Part shown: piece by piece, positions 21,072 through 31,981 of the stretch | How the letters are laid out: each line of letters opens with the position of its first letter | Position numbering within the stretch: position 1 is the first letter of the stretch | NCBI RefSeq assembly: GCF_004193775.1 | Contig: NC_041021.1 | Span: 7,322,651-7,386,650 of the forward strand | DNA length: 64,000 nucleotides | Direction of reading: 5' to 3' | DNA from: Glycine soja | Lineage: Eukaryota > Streptophyta > Magnoliopsida > Fabales > Fabaceae | Made by a program: the position numbers and the translations under genes | The notes under the pieces: generated by a model | The model's input: the letters and a program-made list of their open reading frames with translations, nothing else | Databases searched by the model: none | Told to the model about the DNA's origin: nothing

Positions 21072-21187
21072 GATTAGTTTAATGCTTTTTTTTCCAGTGT
21101 TATTTCGTAAGAGTTAAAGTTAGTGAATAAACTTTTAGAGGAAAATTTTAACTATTACGTCTTTGTTTAATACTGAGTACATTTTTT

Positions 21188-21330
21188 AAGGTTTAGACTC
21201 GACCTTCATTTATTTTGTTGAAAAATCAAGGTTCGGATCCGACTACTTGAGTATTTCTTGAAAACGTTGAGGTTTAGATCCAAGCTCTTAAGAAATGCTT
21301 GAAAAAGTTGAGGTTTGGACTTGTCCTCTG
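21188..21330. repeat. Degenerate 40-bp tandem repeat
   Basis: Four units spaced 40-41 bp, each starting AGGTTYRGAYYYG (about 21189, 21229, 21270, 21311) with TTCTTGAAAA-type spacers. It lies between the antisense gene and the integrase end, inside the likely 3' non-coding region of G1. Confidence 0.65.
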
Positions 21331-21569
21331 GTCATTATTAACTAATTTCAACATATACTATTAAATAAACTACCAGATAGTAAAATAGTTGAGCAAATAT
21401 ATAAATTGGGCAATGTATAGAGTGTAAAAGGATTTCATAAGGGACCATCCTTTTACATAGATACTAGAGTGTGCCTCATTTAAACCTCTTAAGAAAAAAC
21501 CCTTACGCTTTTACGAGTGGGAAAAATACTGAAGTAGGAAAAAGAGTACACTGGTCGATTTTAACTGCA

Positions 21570-22665
21570 ATAAAGCCTTAAGTGGGTGTATTACAGGTCC
21601 TAGAGATGACCTTTCTTGCCCCATGTCTTCAAGCCTATAAGCACCATTCTGCAAAGATTTTATAACATGAAATGGGCATTCTCAATTTGGCACGAGTTTA
21701 CCATTCAAGTTGTCCTTTTTGGCATCCCCTCATAACCTCCAAACCATATTGTTGGCCTTAAAGCTTTGTTTCTTAAGCTTGGAGTTGTATTTTCTAGTCA
21801 TTGTTCTTTTATAAGCCTTTTTGTGGACTCTTGCCTCGCTTCTGACTTCCTCGACTAAGTCCAACTCTACTGCTAGTGATCCTAAGTTTTTGCTTGTATT
21901 GAACATCCTTCTTCAAAGTGAAGGTTCACCGATCTCTATAGGTATCATGGCTTCAATACCATAGGTTAGCCTGAATGGTGTCTCTTGTGTGGTGGATTGG
22001 GGAGTACAATGGTACCCACAAAGCACGCTTGGGAGCTCATCTACCCACAACCCCTTAGGGACCTTTGACAATGTCATGTGTAACTCAACAAGGATGACTT
22101 TGTTTATGGCTTCTACTTGCCCATTGGTTTGGGGATGGTTTACTGAGAATGCCAGATGTCTAATTTTGAGTTTCTTGAGAAACTCTTCATACCCCTTTTT
22201 CAATGAACTGCCTTTTCTTGTCCATCATGATGGCTTGTGGTAAGTCGTATCTACAGATAATATTCTTCCATGTGAACTTTTGCACCTTTTGAGCTATGAT
22301 TTTTGCTAGAGTTTTGCTTTAATCCACTTAGTGAAGTAATCTACAATGGCGAGGAAGAACTTGATTTGGCTTTTGGCTGTGGGAAATGGCCTGAGATTAA
22401 TTATCCATTCCTCATAAGGCAAAATCCAAGGAGATGTGATGTTGTAAAGCTCTTTTTGTGGTGTGTGGTGAAAGTTGTTGAATTCTTGGCATTCTTTACA
22501 TTTCTTAACGTATCTAGTACAATCTTCCCTCAATGTTGGCCAATAGTGACCAACTCGTATAATCCTTGTTGCCATGCTCCTCCCTACAATGTGCATTCCA
22601 CAAATTCCTTTATGCACCCCGTCTAAGACATACATTGTTTGGTCCTCGCTAATAGACTTCAACAA
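21570..22665 (-). pseudogene. G1 integrase remnant
   Basis: On the minus strand, 22665-22306 has the zinc-binding part (HYWPTLREDCTRYVKKCKEC) and the first catalytic region (FLAIVDYFTKWIKAKL). After a frame break, 22203-21913 continues with HPQTNGQVEAINKVILVEL, which holds the catalytic Glu, and TPQSTTQETPFRLTYGIEAM. The stretch between, about 22300-22205, is out of frame. Sequence down to about 21570 looks like the integrase C-terminus with stops. This is gypsy pol of the Tat/Athila branch. Confidence 0.85.
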
Positions 22666-23714
22666 ATGTCTTGAAACTATTCTTCTAAAAATTTAATTGT
22701 TTATGATAATGTAATGTGAAGCTTGGAGTTTTACCTTTCTGGCTTCCGTTGCTTCCTGAGGTAAGGCATAGCTGGGGAAAAGACTTGGCTAGAGAAGACT
22801 TTTGTAACATCAGTGGTGGGGAAAATGAAGGTTTCCTAAATGATTTTCAATGCTGAGGCATATGCTTTGGAATTTTGTTTTTTTGTTAATGTGTATGAGT
22901 TCCTTCTGCTCAAAACGTTTCAAAATTTGTTTGACCAGGTGATAGTATTTATGCATTTGCATTTCTCTGACTTGAAAAACTTCATTAACTTGCCTGGTGA
23001 CAAGTTTGGAGTCGCTTTGACACTTCAAAATTTTCATGCCGTCTTGAATTGCTAACTTTAGGCCTACGATGAGAGCTTATTATTCTGCTTGGTTATTTGA
23101 AGCTTTCCAATCGAACTTTACTAATGGCTTGATTGCGACATTACCTGGCCCTTTGAAGGTAACACCTACACCGCTGCCCCTGTTATTGGAGGCTCCTACT
23201 ACATACAATGTCCACCAAACTTCATTAATGCTCTAGGTAGGAGGGAGTTCGACTATGAAGTTGGCTAGACATTGTCCTTTGATGGGGCCACGTGGCTTAA
23301 ACCATAGGCCTAATTCTAAGAGCTCAACTGACCATGCTACCATTCCTCCAACAATTTCTGGTTTCCTAAGTACTTCCTTTAGGGGCTGATCAATTTTCAC
23401 TGTGATCTGATGACTTCGAAAATACTACCTCGACTATCTAGCGGAGTTTATCAGTGTTAGGGTGAGCTTTTCTATTGTCTAATATGTCTTTTCTGCTCAC
23501 TGAAGTAATCAGATGGTGTAGTAAATTGGCATTTGCTTTCGACCTTCTTCTTGTAAGAGAGTCGAGCTTATTGCAGAGTCTGAGACGGACAAGTATAACA
23601 ACAACTTAGCTCCAAGTGAAGGTCGAGTAAGAATAGCCGGAGTTGCAAGGAAAGTCTTGTACTCGAGAAACATATTTTTGCATTGTTGGTTCCATTGGAA
23701 ATTTGTTGGCTACT
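22666..23714 (-). pseudogene. G1 RNase H and connection remnant
   Basis: Minus strand about 23215-23085 reads WTLYVVGASNNRGSGVGV and KFDWKASNNQAE, the RNase H start with its first catalytic Asp (normally YVDGASN) replaced by Val. Minus strand 23037-22810 has QVNEVFQVREMQMHKYY, the end of the RNase H region. About 23220-23700 corresponds to the RT-RNase H connection but is broken by many stops. Confidence 0.7.
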
Positions 23715-23960
23715 TCAACAATTTAAAAAAGGTTTCACCTTTTCATCAATTCTAGGTAAAAAATGAGACAAAGATTCTAACCTGCATGTCAGCTTTTGAA
23801 CTTCTTTCAAGTTTTGTGGGTTCCACATGGCGCCATCGACTAGTCTGTCGATGTTTGGAAGCAAGTATGCATCCTTCGGGCAGGCTTTGTTAAGGACTGT
23901 GTAATCGATGCACATTCTCCCTTTTTCATTGGATTTCTCGACCATTACAATGTTTAACAA
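23715..23960 (-). pseudogene. G1 reverse transcriptase with deleted catalytic core
   Basis: The minus-strand frame reads RMCIDYTVLNKACPKDAYLL and LPNIDRLVDGA, then directly WNPQNLKEVQKLTCRLESLS and FLPRIDEKVKPF. The first part is the RT finger region and the second is the thumb region after the active site. About 150 residues between them, including the YVDD motif, are missing without loss of frame. Confidence 0.85.
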
Positions 23961-24026
23961 CCATGTTAAATATTCGACTTCCCTGATGAAGTTGACTTGA
24001 TAATTTCTCGGAATCTGATTTCACAG

Positions 24027-24790
24027 CTCGTCTTCTTTCTTTATTGAACTTTCTTCTTCTTTATGCTAGGGGTTTTGCTTAAGAGAAAATAGAAAGCTTA
24101 CGAAATATGAAATTGGGTTCTATGTCGAGCATGTCAGCGACATTCTAAGCAAAAAATTCAGTGTTCTGTTTCAACACTTCCTCGATCTCCTTCAGAAGAT
24201 GTTTGTCAAGTTTCTGCCCTATTCGGTGAGTTGGTGAGGATTTTTTCGAGTTGGAATAAACATAACTCTTCGATCGGTGCTGGCCTTCCATCTTCTTTAT
24301 CTTTCCTCGGGTCAAAGTCGACCTAGCTGCTCGGTGTGACTCCTCCAACACTGTTGATGTCTATCGCTTTGGTGTGCTTCTTAGAGGTGAAGATGTAAGG
24401 TTTGGCAAACTCGTCTCCTTTCTTTACCGAACTTTCTTCTTCTTTATGCTATTGGTTTTGCTTCAGAGAAAATAGAAAGCTTGTGGAATATGAAATTGGG
24501 ATCTATGTCGGGCGTGCTAGTGACATTCCAACCAAACAAGTCAGTGTTCTATTTGAACACCTCCTCAATCTCCTTTAGAAGATGTTTGTCAAGTTTCTAC
24601 CGTATTTGATGAGTTGGTAAGGTTTTTTCTGAGTTAGAATAAACATAACTCTTCAATTGGTATTGGCCTTTCGTCTTCTTTATCTTTCCTTGGGTCAAAT
24701 TCGACCAAGCTGATCGGTGTGACTCCCCCAACATTATTGATGTCTATCGCTTTGGTGTGTTTCTCAGAGGTAAAGATGTAAGGTTTGGCA
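24027..24790 (-). repeat. Tandem duplication, two units of about 382 bp
   Basis: Unit 1 is 24027-24409 and unit 2 is 24410-24790. Both start CTCGTCTYCTTTCTTTAYYGAAC and end AAGGTTTGGCA. The units encode the protease-RT linker of G1 (minus strand, for example DKHLLKEIEEVLKQNTEFFA in unit 1). They differ by many substitutions, so the duplication is old. Confidence 0.85.
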
Positions 24791-24996
24791 GGCAGGGTTT
24801 TGGCATAACATTCTTGAGCCTCCATCTTATTTGCTTTAATAGTGATAATGTCACCATTTGGGTTGGGGAACTTCATTGTGATATGCAGCATTGAGACGAT
24901 CGCGCCTAGAGCATTTATCCATGTTCTTCTGAATAGGACGTTGTGGGAAGTGTCGGCATCTATGAGGACATATTGGACAAGTAGTGTTCTTGACAA
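24634..24996 (-). pseudogene. G1 aspartic protease region remnant
   Basis: The minus strand reads VQYVLIDADTSHNVLFRRTW, matching the gypsy protease motif VLVDTGSSxDIL with the active-site Asp-Thr-Gly degraded, then VSMLHITMKFPN and VEFDPRKDKEDERPIPIEEL, the usual linker after the protease. The N-terminal side (24997-25500) is frame-broken. Confidence 0.75.
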
Positions 24997-25898
24997 ATCT
25001 CTGATTCCAAAGGTGGTTTCATGCTCTACAACACCATGGGCGTGGACTTATCCCCTTGTAAAACTAATCAAGGGTTATGGATGAGGTTTTATGAGTTTTG
25101 GAGGGATGTCTAACCTTTTAAAAATGGACAGGAAGAGTATATCTACTGAGCTGCCTCCATTTATTAGAACTTTTCTAACATCCCAATTGGCAATTTTGCC
25201 CTTATCACAATTGGGTCATTTTGTTCTGGATCAACTCCTACAAAGTCAGCATCTACAAATGTTATTGAAGGGAGTGACCTCTTAGCACTTGTGGTCATGA
25301 CATGGATTACACTTTTGATGGTGTGCAAGTGTCTTTTCCGTGCTGACTTTGTGCTTCCTCCCCTAATGTATTCACCAACAATAGTGTTAATAACTCTGTG
25401 TCTCCCTCTTTCCTTTATTTTTGAGGTGCCAACCTGGTCTGACTTGGCTTCTATTTGTTCTTTCTTTTCATCGAGGAATTTTTGTCCTCGGCCGCCATGA
25501 TACTTTCCTCGACCCCTACCCGACCTCTGTATCCTCCCTTGTTATTATTAGGGGTGTATATATAGTTTGCAAGGTCACCTTCTTGTATTGACTCATTTAC
25601 TTTGCCTTTTAGGGCCATGCATTCTTTTCTGTGGTATGGCCAAAGTTATGATGATGTCAACATTGCTTCGATCTGTCTGGTGAGGTGATCGAGGAATTTC
25701 TGCGTTGAATGCTTCTTCCAGTAATCGTGCTTAGCTTATGTTTGAAGGTGTGTAGTGGTTGTACAATGGTACCCTGCTAGAGTTTTTGAACAATTTATCT
25801 TGAATGGAATTTATTCTGTCTTTGCTCTATACCTCTTTTTTCTGCTCTCAATAACATATTTGGTTGTGGAATACAGACAATTCCTCCATCTAAATGTA
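24997..25898 (-). pseudogene. G1 gag-protease connecting region, decayed
   Basis: Minus-strand sequence with no open frame of useful length. By position it should hold the gag zinc knuckle and protease start. Basic patches near 25500-25470 (revcomp of CTCGGCCGCC and neighbours) fit a gag C-terminal tail. No intact motif was identified. Confidence 0.45.
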
Positions 25899-26660
25899 TT
25901 ATGCCGTTCTTGCCCTTAGTTGGTCCAAGTCTTTGGGTTGCTTCTTGCAGAGGCTGTCGACAAACAATAGAGGCTTTAGTGCTTTGATCATGTAATGCAA
26001 AGTGACACTGGGGTCAAGATCTCTAATTTTAATGCAGACAAATGCATATCTCTCCACGAATGACATCAATGATTCTTCATTAGTTTGGCGTAGATTGACC
26101 AAAGCTACAAACATTGTGTGATGATGACGACTGGTTGCATATTGCACTCCAAAACATTGGGTTAAAGTTATGAATGAATCAATATATCTCAGGGGTAAGC
26201 GCTTGTATCATGTTAGCGTCGGTCCCTTGAGGGAGGTGAGGAAGACCTTGCACAACACAACATTGTCATTTGAAAATAGATTTACCTAAGTGGTAAATGC
26301 GTCTAGATGTTCATCCAAATTTGTTGTATCGTTATATCTTTCAATATTCAATTATGTCCATTATGACATCAACAAATGAATGCAAGTGAATGGCATCTTT
26401 ATGGATGAATAGGGATATAAGTCTGGAGTGGATTGGGGTTTCCTCCCGATTACTGTAGGAGGAGAGTTGAGCATGGTTTTCTTGGTTTCCAGTTCAGCAT
26501 GGGTGAGTGGTTGAATGGAAGGAGTAGTGGGGTTGGTGGTTGCGGGGGTGGATGATGAATGGCAAGCCTTGCTACGACGTTTGTGTTTTCCTCCCTTAAC
26601 CACTGCATGTTTGCTTCGTGCTTTTGCCTCGAGGCATCCATGTCGGTTTCACTTTTCTTG
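25899..26660 (-). pseudogene. G1 gag remnant
   Basis: Minus strand 26147-25899 reads FVALVNLRQTNEESLMSFVE and RYAFVCIKIRDLDPSVTLHY, the conserved retrotransposon gag core (LxxLRQxxxESLxxFxxRF). Minus strand 26641-26361 gives an N-terminal stretch (MDASRQKHEANMQWLREEN) and a Pro/Thr-rich tract. Several frame breaks lie between. Confidence 0.75.
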
Positions 26661-26786
26661 CATAATTATTCTAGATGTAATCAAATTTCCTGCATTGTTG
26701 ATGTCTCTTCCCTTCTGGAGGGTGCAGAAGAACTGGGTCACCTCTCCTTGTTGCTACAATCTTTTGGGTGAAGGAAAAAATTTCCT

Positions 26787-26806
26787 TAACCACAGTGAGT
26801 GCCAAA
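26787..26806 (-). other. G1 primer binding site, degenerate
   Basis: On the minus strand, directly after the LTR end ...GGATCA, the sequence is TTTGGCACTCACTGTGG, resembling the usual gypsy TTGGCGCCxxCxGTGGGG with transitions. It fixes the inner border of the right LTR. Confidence 0.55.
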
Positions 26807-27013
26807 TGATCCGACTGAGTTGTTGACAAGTTGTCTGACTTTCTTTCTTCTCTCTCTCTCATTTTAGCGGGATCTTCGATCTTATATCCTAGTTTGAGGT
26901 GAAGTACCTACAAAAAGGACTCTCACAATCAAGTCAATTGAGCCCAAGGTATTTAAGTATCTATATGTGGAATGATTAAAAATGTACCTTTTGTTGTTTC
27001 TCTTAGGTCTATA
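26807..27013 (-). repeat. G1 5' LTR, part before the solo-LTR insertion
   Basis: Homologous to 138-366. It ends in CTATA (27009-27013), one copy of the solo LTR's target duplication. The LTR resumes at 29869. Confidence 0.7.
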
Positions 27014-29863
27014 TGTGACACCCTCTACCCATTACATATATACTAATAAAGGAATAAAAATTCAAATATTAATTAAAGTATTTTTAAAATATATTTTTTT
27101 TTTCGAAACAAGTCTTCCAAAGGGGCAAAAGGCTCACATTCATTTTCTTCTACATCATATTCAAACTTGTCCAAATAAATAATAAAGTAATCTTGACTCA
27201 AACAAGGTCGTCTAAGCTTCATACAATTAATATAGAACCTATATCCTAATGTCACATCCTATCAGAGCGTTGCGTTCTCGTGTCCTCTAGCATGAGGTTC
27301 TTCATAGTCATCCACCTAGAACACAAGTTCAAGATCATCACAGGATCCAAACACAGCAACACACAGGGAGTGAGTTATCACATTCCTAGCTAATAGAGAA
27401 ACAAGACAATCAATTATACATATTATATAAATGAGATACCACTTGCTTAAACATAACTCTCGTAACTTCACCACGTTGTCATTCAAAATTCACTTTCAAT
27501 CATCAATCATATTACACAAGAATCCCACACTCCAATCAAGATATAATAACACATCAATTTCATAATAAACAATTAACAAGCGTATGCAACAGTTATGCTA
27601 AGACTCAATCCTATATGCAATGTGGTACCATGTCAGTGAAAAACCACCCTAGGGCGCTTAGGAGTACATAGCAAGACACACCACACAATGGGTTTGTCAG
27701 GTCACTCTCACTAAGTAAGATCATAGGGAGACCATTCAAGGTCATGATGTTTTGCGAGAATGCTCCAGCCATATGGGATCAGCATAGGCTTAAAGGAGCA
27801 CTCAAACTCGGTGACCCTCAAGGCCTACACTCCGAAGAGTCCGTCAGGGCCTCTCCCTCCTGATTCAGGTCCAACCCCTAAAATCATTTTAGCACACAGA
27901 CACTGCTCGTGAATTATACAATACCCACGACCTCACACTCGTGTTTTAAACACGTACAACATATCACGCTACAATTTAACACTGGTTCCTAAATAGGAAA
28001 CCTATACTTTCTCTTTAACACTGGTTCCTAAATAGGAAACCTACACTTTCTCTTTAACATTGCACATCAATGCTTTTCTCAAGATAACACTGGTCGGGTT
28101 ATTGTACAATTCATAGCTTACAACACAAGTAATTTCACATCAAGTGTTAACTACACACTTATCCACAACTAAAACTCATTCACAATTTCACATCTCATAG
28201 TGTCACAATCCACCATCACATGTTTACACGTATCTCACAAATTAACACATGTTCAACTTTACACTTATACTCAATCTCAATAACAATATTATAATCTCAA
28301 AGCAACATGCTATTCCATAATTCATCACATATTCCATTTATAAACACTGCTTATGAATTACACAATACCACGACCTCACACTCATGTTTCAAACACGTTT
28401 AACACATTGCGTTACAATTTAACACTGGTTCCTAACTAGGAACCTATACTTTCTCTTTAACACTGCGCATAAACACTGGTCGGGTTATTGTATAATTCAT
28501 AGCTCAATATAATTAATGTAACATCAAGTGTTAAACACATCCAGTTATCCACAATCGAGTATCATGCCCACACTTTAACATCTCATAACATCACATCAAC
28601 CATCTCATAACATTCCTAATGATATTCATAAGGTACAACATACACATGTTCATCAAATTTAACCATAATATTCTTAAACTCCAACACTTAATAATTTTTG
28701 GAATCATACTATAACACTCTACAATATTATTTACATAAATTATTAATATAAATAACTACTTCTATATATATAAACTAGCATACATCATATTGAATCACAA
28801 ATTTTAAAGTAAGCTTTCCATGCATAAATTCTAAATAATTATATGAACACTTTGCTCAATTTCAATTATGATATTAATTTTTAAATTATATATAAAAAAA
28901 CCTAAAAAGCAAGAAAAAGAGAAAATACAAAATCAATATCTCACTCTAAATTTCTCCTCACTTTATTTCATCAATTCATGTTAATTAGAAAAATGCTCGA
29001 TTTATAGGGTTCACGCTCAACACAATAGCATGTCAATTTCAAAAAAATTGGTTTGTCAAACATATATAATTCACAATTATAACTATAAGGATAGAATAAA
29101 AACAATGACGGAAACACCCCAAAACTCATTCTAATTGATACTCTAAGGATCTCTACACATGTTCTCACTAATCCCCAATTGTGAATAACTCATTCCTTAC
29201 CTCTAAGCAGACTCACGTGTCTTCCGAAAGCGATAGCGACATCTCTAGCAAGTTCCTAGGATTCCTCAATTTCTTCCTCTGGTTGCTCTGATAGGGTTCC
29301 CAAACGTTAGAGAGAATGAGAAGAGATTGAAGCCTCCATTTGTACTGTCTTTGTGCGATTCCTTTTTCTCCCGCCAGGAACATTATTTCGCAAATCCCAA
29401 CGGCTAAGGTGTACACAATTGAATTACGCACAAACTATCAAACTTTCACGACAATCCAACGGTTAACGAAACCGGGATTGTAGTTTTACCGAGACAGCTC
29501 TGGGTTTCTGCTGGAAAGGAAAAGGCTACAATTCCAGGGGTATTTCTCTTAGCTTAGACATGAAATTGAAATTCACAACGGTGGGAATGCTCTTAATTGG
29601 GTTGTGAACGTGGTGCTCAAATTTCACGACGATCCAACGGTGAATGAGTCAGAGATCGTCATTCTTCTGAGATAGGTTTGGTGGGCTGCGGGAAAAAGAA
29701 AGGGTTTTGAGAGGAGAATGGGAAAAACGAAAATGAGGCCAAGAGAAGGCACCTGAATTAACATAGCTATTTATACCTAGGATACCCAGCCTATTATTTG
29801 CTCTATATTTATTTTTACTAAAAAGCTTTTTAAATTTATTTACGAAAAAAATGGGATGTTTCA
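27014..29863 (-). mobile_element. Solo LTR (2850 bp), gypsy-type
   Basis: It starts TGTGACACCCTCTACCC and ends GGGATGTTTCA (minus strand starts TGAAACATCCC). The 5-bp duplication CTATA flanks it (27009-27013, 29864-29868). Removing it and one CTATA rejoins TAGGTCTATATATCCATG, matching TAGGTCTATATATACATG in the other G1 LTR. There is no coding region, primer site or second LTR, so it is most simply a solo LTR left by recombination. Internal direct repeats include AACACTGGTTCCTAAATAGG (two close copies near 27980 and 28018, a third near 28425) and a duplicated block of about 100 bp with CACGACCTCACACTC. Confidence 0.85.
29768..29775 (-). promoter_or_regulatory. TATA box of the solo LTR
   Basis: On the minus strand, CCTAGGTATAAATAGC lies only about 90 bp inside the LTR start (29863). 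A leader rich in CTTCTC and TTTTCCC follows. This would leave a U3 of about 0.1 kb and an R-U5 of about 2.7 kb. Confidence 0.55.
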
Positions 29864-29868
29864 CTATA

Positions 29869-29930
29869 TATCCATGTTCGATCTTAAGGAAGTTGCTTCT
29901 TTTTATGAGTTATGCAAACTAACTAACTAT
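29869..29930 (-). repeat. G1 5' LTR, part between solo LTR and copia insertion
   Basis: Homologous to about 367-420 of the left LTR (TTCGATCTTAAGGAAGTT, then ATGCAAACTAACT against GTGGACTAACT). It is cut at 29930 by the minus-strand copia element; the remainder lies outside the window. Confidence 0.65.
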
Positions 29931-31547
29931 TGGATCAAGTGGCCTCAGAATAATTAAGAAGGGGGGGGGTTGAATTAATTATTCCTAAACCTTTACCAAT
30001 TAAAAATTACTCTTTTAAGGCTTTTACTAAATTGTTAAGAGAATGAGGAGTAGAAGAGAAACTTAATAGAAAGTAAAAGCGAAAATTAAAATGCACAGTG
30101 GAAAGTAAAAGAGTAGGGAAGAAGGAAACAAACACACAAGAGTTTTTATACTGGTTCGGTAACAACCCGTGCCTACATCTAGTCCCCAAGCGACCTGCGG
30201 TCCTTGAGATTTCTTTCAACCTTGTAAAAATCCTTTTACAAGCAAAGATCCACAAGGGATGTACCCTCCCTTGTTCTCTTTGAACCTAGTGGATGTACCC
30301 TCCACTAGAACTGATCCACAAGAGATGTACCCTCTCTTGTTCTCAGTCAAACCCAAGTAGATGTACCTTCTACTTGTACCACAAAGGATGTATCCTCCAA
30401 TGTGTTGAGACAAAGATCTCAGGCTGTTAAACCTTTGATACTTTGTGAATGGGGATACAAAAGAATTCTTAGGCAGTTAGTCCTTTGAACACTTTTGTAT
30501 TAGGGAAAGGGAAGAATCAAAAGAATTCTCAGACTGTGTCGTTTTGAATTCTTTGACAAGGGAGAAGGGAGGCACAAAAGAATTTAGGCGGTTAGTCCTT
30601 TGTTCTTTTGGAAAAAGGAGAAGAGAGACACAAAAAGAATTCAGGCGGTTAGTCCTTGGCGAATTCTTTTTGGCAAAGGGAGAAGAGAATGAAAAGATGA
30701 ATAGCACAAGTTTTCAAGGTTTGGAAAACCAGAAAGATTTTGGTACAAAAAAGAAGAAGTTCAAAGAGATTCAAGGCTTGTAAATGATTGTATGAATATG
30801 TGTTTAAGATTATTGAAATGTAAAACAAAGCCTTACTTTTATAGACTCTTCATGTCTGGTCAAGAAGACCATTTAGAAGAGTTATAACTTTTAGAAAAAC
30901 TTAAAACCAATTTGAAAAAGTCAAAAACCTTTTTGAAGAGTTACATCTTTTGATTTATCAGAAACAGTCACTGGTAATCGATTACCAAATTAGTGTAATC
31001 GATTACACAAGGCTTTTAAATGAAAAGATGTGACTATTCACATTTGAATTTTAATTTCAACGTTCAAGGGCACTGGTAATCGATTACCAAAACATTGTAA
31101 TCGATTACAGCCTTTTGAAAATAATTGGAACGTTGTAAATTCAGTTTGAAAACTTTTTCAAACTCATTTTGCTACTGGTAATCGATTACTAGAGAGTAAA
31201 AACTCTTTGGTAAAGGTTTTGTCAAAAACTCGTGTGCTATTCAAAGTTTTGAAAAAACTTTTTAATGCTTATCTTGATTGAGTCTTTTCTTCATTTTTGA
31301 ATCTTGAGTCTTGAATCTTGATCTTGATTCTTGAGATCTTGAATCTTGAATCTTGATTCTTGATTCTAGGCTTTCTTCTTGAGTCTTGAATTCTTCTTGA
31401 TTCTTGAACTCTTGAATTGTTCTTGATTCACTTGAGTTGTTCTTTGATTGATCTTAGAGCTTTTTGTCATCACCTTTGTCATCATCATTGTTATCATCAA
31501 AATACCTTTGAATCACCTTTGATTCACCATGAAGCTTTGCTTCTACA
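29931..31547 (-). repeat. 3' LTR of the minus-strand copia element
   Basis: On the minus strand it starts TGTAGAAGCAAAGCTTCATGG and ends CTGAGGCCACTTGATCCA, about 1617 bp. It holds a TTCTTGAATCTTGA-type simple repeat (31260-31450), five TAATCGATTA palindromes (30975, 30996, 31077, 31098, 31179), a TATA box (30837-30844, CTATAAAA on the minus strand), a region of AGATGTACCCTC-type repeats (30240-30400) and a C9 tract near its end (29970). The tract and the GAGGCCACTTG end are shared with the plus-strand element's LTR. Confidence 0.85.
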
Positions 31548-31566
31548 ATCTCCCCCTTTTTGATGA
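31548..31566 (-). other. Polypurine tract of the minus-strand copia element
   Basis: On the minus strand, CATCAAAAAGGGGGAGAT directly precedes the LTR start TGTAGAAG. A second similar purine run lies near 31705-31715 (GGGGGAGAG on the minus strand), as is common in SIRE-like 3' regions. Confidence 0.8.
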
Positions 31567-31981
31567 TGACAACTTCAGAAATCAAGAAACACACACACAC
31601 TTTTTCCTAGTCGATCACTCTCATAAATTCTCCCCCTTTGTTTTTGAATTTATGCTTATCTTAAAATTAAATTAATTACTCATGTGAGTTCTTGATTGAA
31701 TCCTATTTCTCTCCCCCTTTGGCATCAACAAAAAGCCAAAGTGCGTACCAAAATTTAAGTATGCAAATATAACTAAATATTCATACAACATTCATGAAAA
31801 ACCATCAATCAAATCATGAAGTAAGAATCATGAAGTAAGAAGCAAAAACCATGAAGCAAACAACCATGAATAGATTAATTATAAACTCCACATAGTCAAG
31901 TAACATACTTAATATTGGTCCAAACATACCATGCAAATAAGGAAATAGTAAATTATTCAAATACCATAATAATATAGAGAA
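31567..31981 (-). other. 3' untranslated region of the minus-strand copia element
   Basis: Non-coding, A/T-rich, between pol and the polypurine tract. It contains short ATGAAGTAAGAA and CATGAAGCAA repeats (about 31815-31870). No env-position ORF is present here, unlike in the plus-strand element. Confidence 0.6.

Larger units (their letters stand above)
138..29930 (-). mobile_element. Old Tat-like Ty3/gypsy element G1, interrupted and incomplete
   Basis: This is the outermost element recognised. Two related stretches, 138-594 and 26807-27013 plus 29869-29930, share a TGACAAG start, a CT-rich run, an AGCGGGATCTT block and a TTCGATCTTAAGGAAGTT block, and I read them as the two LTRs. Between them on the minus strand lie gag, protease, RT, RNase H and integrase remnants (26.7 to 21.6 kb) in retroviral gypsy order. 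A plus-strand gene (18.6-21.1 kb) sits between integrase and the 3' LTR, the layout known for antisense extra ORFs in the Tat lineage (Grande, RIRE2). The element is broken by a CACTA transposon (595-18141), a solo LTR (27014-29863) and a copia element starting at 29931, so its right end is outside the window. All coding parts carry stops and deletions. Confidence 0.7.

Noticed and set aside
27014..29863. A host gene or non-coding RNA gene in the 2.85-kb coding-free block
   Set aside because: TG..CA ends and the CTATA duplication with an empty-site match identify it as an inserted LTR.
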